DNA from: Candidatus Nomurabacteria bacterium
GTDB lineage: Bacteria > Patescibacteriota > Minisyncoccia > Phycocordibacterales > SBAW01
DNA: 16,910 nucleotides
Direction of reading: 5' to 3'
Assembly (NCBI GenBank): GCA_943349675.1
Contig: CALQZN010000015.1
Span: 1-16,910, forward strand
Shown: positions 11,606-16,910 of the stretch, in pieces
Position numbering within the stretch: the stretch's first letter is position 1
Layout of the letters: each line of letters starts with the position of its first letter
Notes under the pieces: model-generated
Seen by the model: only the letters and a program-made list of their open reading frames with translations
Told to the model about the DNA's origin: nothing
The model's database searches: none
Made by a program: the position numbers and the translations under genes

Positions 11606-13813
11606 TTACACCTCAATATAACTCGGGATCAGGTTAACAATTACACTAGCAGACTTGGACCCGTAGGCATTGCTACAGGTAAGAGTAAAAGTGGTTTGTG
11701 CAGTAAGTGCTGTGGAGTCAATATCAGTACCCAAGAGTGCCGTAGAAGAGAACCCGTTTTGACCTGTGAGTGTACATGAAGTTGCCGCACTACTGGTCCA
11801 GGTGAGTTTGGTGGAGGTGTTTTTGCGTACACGAGTTGGATCAGCAGAGAGTGTAACAGTTGGGAGACACAGGGTGTCTGATGGAGTAACTGCGCTACAT
11901 GTACCGTTGCAAAGGATGGTGCCACTACCTGCCATACCACATGCGTTCGTGGCAGGAACTGATGGGCAGGTATTGCCATACGTTGCAGGCATAGCAGGGG
12001 CCGAGACTGAGCAGACACCTGCACTGTTGTACGTACCACTGTTACTTTGACCGCATGCATTGGTTGGGGTACACGGACCACCTACTAACACACAGGCACC
12101 ACTTGAACAGACACTGCCACTGCCACAGGACGGAGTACAAAGACTTGTCACATTCACATTCGTCCACCCACCGCAGTTGTTGGTTTCGTCTGACTCAGCA
12201 ATAAGACCGTTGGGGTTACCGTTTGTACCAGCGCTGTTTTCTTTGTCTGCACACACACGCATACCGTAGGTACCAGCTGCAGGGAAGGTGTAGGTTTGGG
12301 TTGCAGTGCCGTTTCCTCCTGCTGCCAAGGCAGACATAGTGGTTGCAGCCAAGTCAGTGATTGTCTCTGCAGCGTGAGCAATGTTGAAGAGTTTTGCAAA
12401 GAAGTTTTGTGGAGTGTAGCCTACTGTACCACTCTTTACTTGGTAGAAGTTCTTGAAGCCAATACCAGTGGAACCACCACCAGTGTTGGTGACTGTGGCA
12501 GAGAATGTGGTGGCAGTACCAGCAATCGCCGAAGTGGGGGTTATGCCGGAAACAGTAAGGTCAGCAGAATTGGAATTGACTACCTGTATTTCACTATCCA
12601 GCAACACCCAATTGTTTGCACTCAAACTAAAACCATACAGTTTAATTGTGTAACTACCTTCAGAGAGTGCTGCCCCGTACCCATTCGTACCGGATGCCGG
12701 GGTGCTACCCCTTCCAGCATATGCTGTCTCTGTGGCATAAACGCCAGTCCCTGCATTATTGATGATATTAAAAGCAACTCTTCCATCACTTCCTTGGTAG
12801 GTATTGGCAGTAGCCCAGTCGAAGTAGGGCTGACAGGTAGTCTGTCCCGCTGCAATGGTACAAGGGTTTGTTTTGAGGGTGAGGGTACCGGTGAGGGGAG
12901 GAGTACACGTACCATCTCCGGCTCGAATAAATTCATAATGCGTATTCGGATCAGGAACAGCGTCATGCCGCCACCACTCCCACGGATTGTTTGTGTCACG
13001 GCCCGTGGTGCAATACGTGGTCCAAGGAGAGTACTGCCACCACAAGTCGACCGCACTTCCCGATGGGGCCGTAACATTTACATTGTTGCCTAGAGTGTAG
13101 TAATTACACCCACCTCCAACACAGTACGAAACACTGTGATTATCCGGGACAGACGATGTCACGTTATATCCCCCAGGGGTAAGACCGGTGATGAAATAAG
13201 GGTTGGTACCACTAGAAGGAGATTGATTGCCTCCTTGTACTGTAATCGTCTGCTCAGCAAAGCCCGGCTGACGAGCTGAGTCGACTTTATACCCCTGGAC
13301 ACCGGCGGTTGGTATAGTACACGTTGGCCCAGTAACAGGACTGGCCACTTGAAAATACGTCCACGTACTATCGGCGTATTTAAGTTCGATAGGCCAATAT
13401 TGTGTCCCGGCAGAGCCCGTGAATGTTGTCGAGTACGTGCCGCCACTAGATGAAATGTTGTTTATCTCTGCCTTTACCGAACCCTCTGGATTATTTAAAT
13501 CTGTCACAAATATTACTCTAAAACCTTGTATGCCAGACCCACTTGGGGCAGCTTTTATACTTGCAGTAAAAACATATTGCCCAGCAGAGTTGCAGGTAAT
13601 GGTTGGTGTACCACTAAAACACGCAGCAACGCCTTGTCCTAAACCTATAGATTCTGGCGCAAAAGCTGCTGTTGGACGAGAAGGCTCTGTATACTGTGCT
13701 GCAAAAACAGCGAGAAACACTATGAAAGCGGCAATGCTCAGACTCTTCAAATGTGTACGCACTGATGCGTACATTTTTTGCAAAAAATACTTTGTATTGC
13801 GGCGTAAACTCAT
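11606..13813 (-). CDS. Large exported surface protein with CARDB-like, Cys-rich and Ig-like regions
   Basis: I do not recognise a specific function. The 735-residue protein has a basic N-terminus and a hydrophobic segment (about 24-40), a likely signal peptide or anchor, with a possible cleavage after AFA at 52. Then comes a Ser/Thr/Gly/Asn-rich beta-type region (53-415). A CARDB-like domain (about 417-556, starting ADLTVSGITPTSAIAGTATTF) follows. Next is a Cys-rich stretch (559-649) with repeated CTPxxxCGxxxSGT units. An Ig-like C-terminal domain (650-735) completes it. No C-terminal membrane helix is present. Many paired Cys fit oxidative folding by the DsbA-like protein encoded upstream. 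Proteins of this style are frequent in Patescibacteria. A pilus-associated or adhesin role is a guess from the ATPase gene that follows. Confidence 0.85.
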   Translation of the reverse strand: MSLRRNTKYFLQKMYASVRTHLKSLSIAAFIVFLAVFAAQYTEPSRPTAAFAPESIGLGQGVAACFSGTPTITCNSAGQYVFTASIKAAPSGSGIQGFRVIFVTDLNNPEGSVKAEINNISSSGGTYSTTFTGSAGTQYWPIELKYADSTWTYFQVASPVTGPTCTIPTAGVQGYKVDSARQPGFAEQTITVQGGNQSPSSGTNPYFITGLTPGGYNVTSSVPDNHSVSYCVGGGCNYYTLGNNVNVTAPSGSAVDLWWQYSPWTTYCTTGRDTNNPWEWWRHDAVPDPNTHYEFIRAGDGTCTPPLTGTLTLKTNPCTIAAGQTTCQPYFDWATANTYQGSDGRVAFNIINNAGTGVYATETAYAGRGSTPASGTNGYGAALSEGSYTIKLYGFSLSANNWVLLDSEIQVVNSNSADLTVSGITPTSAIAGTATTFSATVTNTGGGSTGIGFKNFYQVKSGTVGYTPQNFFAKLFNIAHAAETITDLAATTMSALAAGGNGTATQTYTFPAAGTYGMRVCADKENSAGTNGNPNGLIAESDETNNCGGWTNVNVTSLCTPSCGSGSVCSSGACVLVGGPCTPTNACGQSNSGTYNSAGVCSVSAPAMPATYGNTCPSVPATNACGMAGSGTILCNGTCSAVTPSDTLCLPTVTLSADPTRVRKNTSTKLTWTSSAATSCTLTGQNGFSSTALLGTDIDSTALTAQTTFTLTCSNAYGSKSASVIVNLIPSYIEV

Positions 13814-13839
13814 ATAAAAGTAGGGAGCACGACCTCATT

Positions 13840-13845
13840 AGTATA
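13840..13845 (-). promoter_or_regulatory. -10 hexamer TATACT upstream of the exported protein gene
   Basis: TATACT ends 26 bases before the ATG at 13813, giving a leader of about 20 bases. It lies in the 84-base gap after the TPR gene, so the exported protein gene can be transcribed separately. No clear -35 box is visible. Confidence 0.4.
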
Positions 13846-13897
13846 CAGCACCACTTGCACGCCCATACGCAATACTAGTGTGCATATCCCCACACAA

Positions 13898-14716
13898 CTA
13901 TTCTCGTATATATCCTGCGTTAGCTTTCAACAAGTTGTCTTGTATAGAATTTTTAAAGTGCAACATAGCATCCGCAGCAAGAGCAGGGTTATTGCCTGAA
14001 TATGCGCGCACCCACTCCTGCGTAGTCATATGTTCTGCCAACGCAAGCGCTTTGGCAAACGAGGATTGAGCATCTGTATATTTTTGTTGATTAAGTTGAG
14101 CCAAACCTAGCGAGTTCCATAACCATGCGACATCTGACGCAGATTGTACCCTCTGCATCGATTGCATAATCACCGCCTCTGACTCTGCGTACTTACCCTC
14201 TTTAGCCAACACAAACGCTAAATCATTGTAGCCGCCCCACTCCGCAGGCGCCCAGGCAACAAAATTTCTAAAATCCTCCTCTGCCGCAGGCAGGTTGTTC
14301 ATACTTATATAGATAAGTCCGCGTATATAGAGCGCGCGTAGATTCGCAGGGTTGGCCGCAAGTTCGGCATTTATTTCTTGAAGAGCCTTTGTAAATTTGC
14401 CTTGCACAAAATAGATACGCGCAAGTTGGTAGTGCCCCCAAAGCACTTTTGGATCGTATCTGAGCGCTATTTGAAAAGACCACGCCGCCTTGTCTACATC
14501 GTATGCTCCTGCACCGTAATAATAATATCCCGCCTGTAGAGCTAATTTCCCATCAGCTCGATTCAAATGATACGCAGTATCCTTATATCCTTCCTCCCAT
14601 AACGAATATACAAGGTTTTTATATACAGGAGTATGTGGGATAAACGTAACGCAGCTAATCCCTATTAGTAAAAACAGGCTTCCTACAATTTGTAACCGAC
14701 TAAATGTGCGTCGCAT
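13898..14716 (-). CDS. Membrane-anchored TPR-repeat protein
   Basis: TPR proteins act as scaffolds for protein-protein contacts. The 272-residue protein has one N-terminal hydrophobic helix (about 9-27), probably an anchor with the rest outside the cytoplasm. About four or five tetratricopeptide-type helix pairs follow. Typical units are WSFQIALRYDPKVLWGHYQLARIYFVQGKFTKAL, NLRALYIRGLIYISMNNLPAAEEDF, GGYNDLAFVLAKEGKYAESEAV and AWLWNSLGLAQLNQQKYTDAQSSFAKAL, each shown here only as a guide. It starts 6 bases after the rhodanese stop, so the two are surely co-transcribed. The partner is unknown. No catalytic motif is seen. Confidence 0.85.
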   Translation of the reverse strand: MRRTFSRLQIVGSLFLLIGISCVTFIPHTPVYKNLVYSLWEEGYKDTAYHLNRADGKLALQAGYYYYGAGAYDVDKAAWSFQIALRYDPKVLWGHYQLARIYFVQGKFTKALQEINAELAANPANLRALYIRGLIYISMNNLPAAEEDFRNFVAWAPAEWGGYNDLAFVLAKEGKYAESEAVIMQSMQRVQSASDVAWLWNSLGLAQLNQQKYTDAQSSFAKALALAEHMTTQEWVRAYSGNNPALAADAMLHFKNSIQDNLLKANAGYIRE

Positions 14717-14722
14717 ATGTTA

Positions 14723-15214
14723 CTATTGATGCTCGTCAACCAGCGCTGCAGCGTTAAACTGTTCTATGTTATTCCCTTCCAAAGGCAAATCTTCGTACGC
14801 CCAGTTTTGGAGCCCGCCCTGCACATGTATTAAGTTTCTAAATCCCCAGTTTTCTAAATACCCATACGCAATAGCCGCAAGCCGACCACTGGTGCAAATA
14901 AGAGCTATCTTTTTACCAGTCTTGGGTAGCGTGTAATGTTCGTCATATAGGTTTTCGATAGGAATATTTATCGACCCCTTTGCGTGCGCTGTTTGATATA
15001 TGGAGGAGCTCCGTACGTCGACAAAGATATACTCGTCCGGATTTTCTAAATACTCTGCATAAAAATCTTTAGGCTCCATTGTGTCCATGGCTGGCGAAAT
15101 AAGGTTGTAGTGTCGAAGTGGCGTCAGGTAAATAGCAAGCGCAGTTACTATAACGATTCCAACAATACCTAGCGCAACACCAATTCCCTTTTTTGTATAA
15201 TTTAGAATTTTCAT
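14723..15214 (-). CDS. Membrane-anchored rhodanese-domain protein
   Basis: Rhodaneses move sulfane sulfur through a cysteine persulfide, or act as thiol sensors. With the ATG at 15214 the protein has 163 residues: a membrane helix (about 9-31), then a single rhodanese domain with FVDVRSSSIYQTAHAKGSIN and the active-site loop CTSGRL (Cys at 107), and the typical VQGGLQNW end. A longer frame reaches 15331 but would overlap the end of the DsbA-like gene by 92 bases and hide the membrane helix in mid-protein, so the shorter start is preferred; it leaves a 25-base gap. The domain most likely faces outwards, beside the anchored DsbA-like protein. Activity on sulfur is not proven by sequence. Confidence 0.88.
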   Translation of the reverse strand: MKILNYTKKGIGVALGIVGIVIVTALAIYLTPLRHYNLISPAMDTMEPKDFYAEYLENPDEYIFVDVRSSSIYQTAHAKGSINIPIENLYDEHYTLPKTGKKIALICTSGRLAAIAYGYLENWGFRNLIHVQGGLQNWAYEDLPLEGNNIEQFNAAALVDEHQ

Positions 15215-15239
15215 ACCTAATGTACGTACAATATCGCCT

Positions 15240-15953
15240 CTATCTGGATTCAATTTGAGCATCCGCGTTGAGTAAGTATCGAATACCTTCTCGTAACTGG
15301 GAATAATAATTACCTCGCACAACCAACGCACGGTGTGCCGACTTAAGCACCTCCGTTGGAGTCATACTAACACCCGCAATAGACGCCTCTACCCTGTCTT
15401 GTTCTACTCTCTCTACGCCCCTGTCTTGTATCATACACTCCTTATATGCATCAGCCTCAACACCCGAGTGCACAGCTGCGTTTGTAAGCGCAGACGCGTC
15501 ACCCTTTACCCCATTTCGCTCAAACATATAGTTTGCAAACTTCCAAAATGCACTTTCTCCCCCTAGCTGGTACACACACTCGGACGCCTCTGCCTCTACT
15601 TTTGTCCCCGGTTGAGACGCAAAAGGGAAATGTCGGAACGCTACAACGATCTTGCCGGGATATTCTGCTTGAAGTTTTGGTATATTTTCGCCAAAAAGAT
15701 GCCTACAGTAGGGGCATGAAAAATCTGAATATACTATCAATTGTATTGGTGCGCCCACATCACCTATCGTATGGTCCCTTTGCGTTACCGAACGCACTAT
15801 AAGGGACGTATCCTTCTCCGTACTAAAACGTTGCGCAGCTACCTTATTTTCATTCATTTGGTAGACACCAAACACCACAAAAATAGCAGCTACTACACCG
15901 GCCACAATCCACACACTAGTCGGTATTTTTTTAATCAGCTTTTGCACGTACAA
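15240..15953 (-). CDS. Membrane-anchored DsbA-like thiol oxidoreductase (thioredoxin fold)
   Basis: Would form or rearrange disulfides in exported proteins. The 237-residue protein has a membrane helix (about 13-32) and a linker. The thioredoxin fold (from about 60) follows with GAPIQLIVYSDFSCPYC, the redox pair C80-P-Y-C83, then FRHFPF and the helical insert with two further Cys (C126, C173). The cis-proline loop is T198-P199. It matches the DsbA/thioredoxin_4 group found in Patescibacteria and actinobacteria. The start is TTG at 15953, with GTG at 15947 as the alternative. Either lies inside the end of the upstream TPR gene (23-base overlap), so co-translation is likely. Probable clients are Cys-rich exported proteins such as the one at 11606-13813. 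Confidence 0.92.
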   Translation of the reverse strand: MYVQKLIKKIPTSVWIVAGVVAAIFVVFGVYQMNENKVAAQRFSTEKDTSLIVRSVTQRDHTIGDVGAPIQLIVYSDFSCPYCRHLFGENIPKLQAEYPGKIVVAFRHFPFASQPGTKVEAEASECVYQLGGESAFWKFANYMFERNGVKGDASALTNAAVHSGVEADAYKECMIQDRGVERVEQDRVEASIAGVSMTPTEVLKSAHRALVVRGNYYSQLREGIRYLLNADAQIESR

Positions 15954-16910
15954 AATCTGTTTCCACCCATCCGAGCGTTAAAAGGTATGCCTTGAAGGCA
16001 GGGTCAATGGTACCCATCCGTACAAGCGCTTCCTTGCTCGTGCTCAATACAGGACTAGTGCGAGCTATTTTGTAAAAATAAACAACATTTTTATCAATTT
16101 GCGCACTATTTGCAACAGAAAATACAGCGAGTAGTTTCTGGAGATCTCCTGCCCTTTCTTGGCCGAAATTCATAACCAAAAATAGGGCGTATTTAAATAC
16201 AAAGAAATTTCCAGGCAATACATTATTTACGCCTGCATAACTAAGCGCTTTTTTGTGCAACGCTTCGGCCTGCTCATTGGTATACCCTGGGACATTCGAA
16301 GCTGCCAACTGGCCGACCACCAACGCCTCGCGGGAATAAATTTCTCCAAAAAGTGCCGCTTCAGTAGGGTCATTCTTTACCTGCTCCATATATTGATTTG
16401 CTTTTAACAACGCCAAACTAGCAGCTGCAATAGCGGTTTTGCCCTCTGGAGTAGTGCTGGCACCCTTTAGCGTATAGAACAATTCACCCGAGTAACTATT
16501 TGCTATAAAACTTTCTGTTAGTGCGATTGGATAGAAACTAGACGCATATTCAAACAATTTTCTATACGCAAGTTTTTCGTCGCCAACCATAAAATCTTTG
16601 TACGGCGCATCTTTAAAGATCTCATCTGTAATGATTTTTGTAGAACCGTAGTACGTATGGTACATTCGCCCCATCTCTTGTACCGAATAAGCTTTAATGA
16701 TGTTCGTGTACGCCGGGTTAGCCGCAACCTCTTTAAACATCTGTATCGCAGGGACATATTGGCCAGAAAATTCCAACATAAGGCCTATATTAAATTTTAT
16801 CTGCGCCTCTTGCACCGAATCAGTTGCGCCGCCTAATGCTGTTTTGTAGGACGTGAGCGCTTCTGAGTACTTCCCTTGTTTTCTATAAAAGTTAGCTTTA
16901 TTAAAATCTG
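15931..16910 (-). CDS. TPR-repeat protein, 5' end cut by window
   Basis: The open frame runs to the window edge, so the start is missing. An internal GTG at 16815 is not the start, because the frame upstream continues with a clear TPR unit (ANFYRKQGKYSEALTSYKTA). The 325 visible residues hold two N-terminal TPR-like helix pairs (the second with FNIGLMLEFSGQYVPAIQMF). A longer all-helical part follows without obvious repeats, ending AKAD. No catalytic motif is seen. The end overlaps the DsbA-like gene by 23 bases, so this gene, the DsbA-like gene, the rhodanese and the second TPR gene form one transcription unit. Its job in that envelope cluster is unknown; a scaffold is the family-based guess. 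Confidence 0.8.
   Translation of the reverse strand, partial: DFNKANFYRKQGKYSEALTSYKTALGGATDSVQEAQIKFNIGLMLEFSGQYVPAIQMFKEVAANPAYTNIIKAYSVQEMGRMYHTYYGSTKIITDEIFKDAPYKDFMVGDEKLAYRKLFEYASSFYPIALTESFIANSYSGELFYTLKGASTTPEGKTAIAAASLALLKANQYMEQVKNDPTEAALFGEIYSREALVVGQLAASNVPGYTNEQAEALHKKALSYAGVNNVLPGNFFVFKYALFLVMNFGQERAGDLQKLLAVFSVANSAQIDKNVVYFYKIARTSPVLSTSKEALVRMGTIDPAFKAYLLTLGWVETDFVRAKAD

Noticed and set aside
12296..13093. Plus-strand 265-codon ORF opposite the exported protein gene
   Set aside because: It is a shadow of the Ser/Thr/Cys-rich coding strand; the product shows no domain, signal or credible start.
13773..13788. Perfect 16-bp palindrome ATTTTTTGCAAAAAAT
   Set aside because: It falls in the Lys/Phe-coding start of the exported protein gene and is A/T-run driven, so chance is likely.
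13876..13897. Possible hairpin GTGTG/CACAC after the second TPR gene
   Set aside because: The stem is five base pairs and no T run follows on either strand, so a terminator cannot be supported.
15215..15331. Longer rhodanese reading frame up to 15331
   Set aside because: It would overlap the DsbA-like gene by 92 bases and put the membrane anchor in mid-protein; the ATG at 15214 fits better.

Overview
This 16.9 kb window looks like a bacterial chromosome segment of roughly 50% GC. The gene set and protein style suggest a member of the Patescibacteria (Candidate Phyla Radiation), perhaps Parcubacteria-like. The clues are compact, overlapping genes, a shortened phosphoglycerate kinase, type IV pilus and ComEC genes, and a very large, Ser/Thr/Gly-rich, Cys-containing exported protein of the kind common in that group. 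This placement is inferred from the proteins; there is no rRNA gene to confirm it. The standard code fits: no gene needs TGA read as an amino acid. None of the 17 stop codons visible is TGA (11 TAA, 6 TAG).

Layout, left to right. A truncated site-2-protease-family gene (minus) is divergent from rpmB (ribosomal protein bL28, plus). A hairpin terminator then separates rpmB from a convergent 63-codon Cys-rich ORF of unknown function. Next on the minus strand come a stand-alone ComEC-type metallo-beta-lactamase protein and an acyl-lipid/acyl-CoA desaturase, with a terminator between them. A Fe/Mn superoxide dismutase (plus) is divergent from the desaturase. Its 3' end overlaps the end of comEC, the last gene of a minus-strand recJ-rnhA-comEC set. 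Divergent from recJ is a HIT-family hydrolase (plus), which converges with pgk. The long minus-strand block from the right edge down to pgk reads: TPR protein (truncated), DsbA-like thioredoxin, membrane rhodanese, second TPR protein, large exported protein, PilB/GspE-like ATPase, tpiA, pgk.

Functionally there are three themes. The first is DNA uptake and processing: ComEC channel, separately encoded ComEC-type nuclease domain, RecJ, RNase HI and a pilus-type ATPase. The second is handling of oxygen and thiols at the envelope: SOD, desaturase, anchored DsbA-like protein and anchored rhodanese. The third is lower glycolysis: tpiA and pgk.

The least ordinary structures are non-coding or unclassified. 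A 99-bp element with perfect 22-bp terminal inverted repeats and a 5-bp flanking direct repeat lies in the recJ/HIT divergent region. A different 99-bp imperfect palindrome lies in frame inside recJ, exactly where RecJ carries an insertion. Several genes have a TATACT/TATAGT hexamer only 6-9 bases before the start codon, suggesting leaderless transcripts. The PilB-like ATPase has lost its His box. No tRNA, rRNA, CRISPR array or intact insertion sequence was seen.
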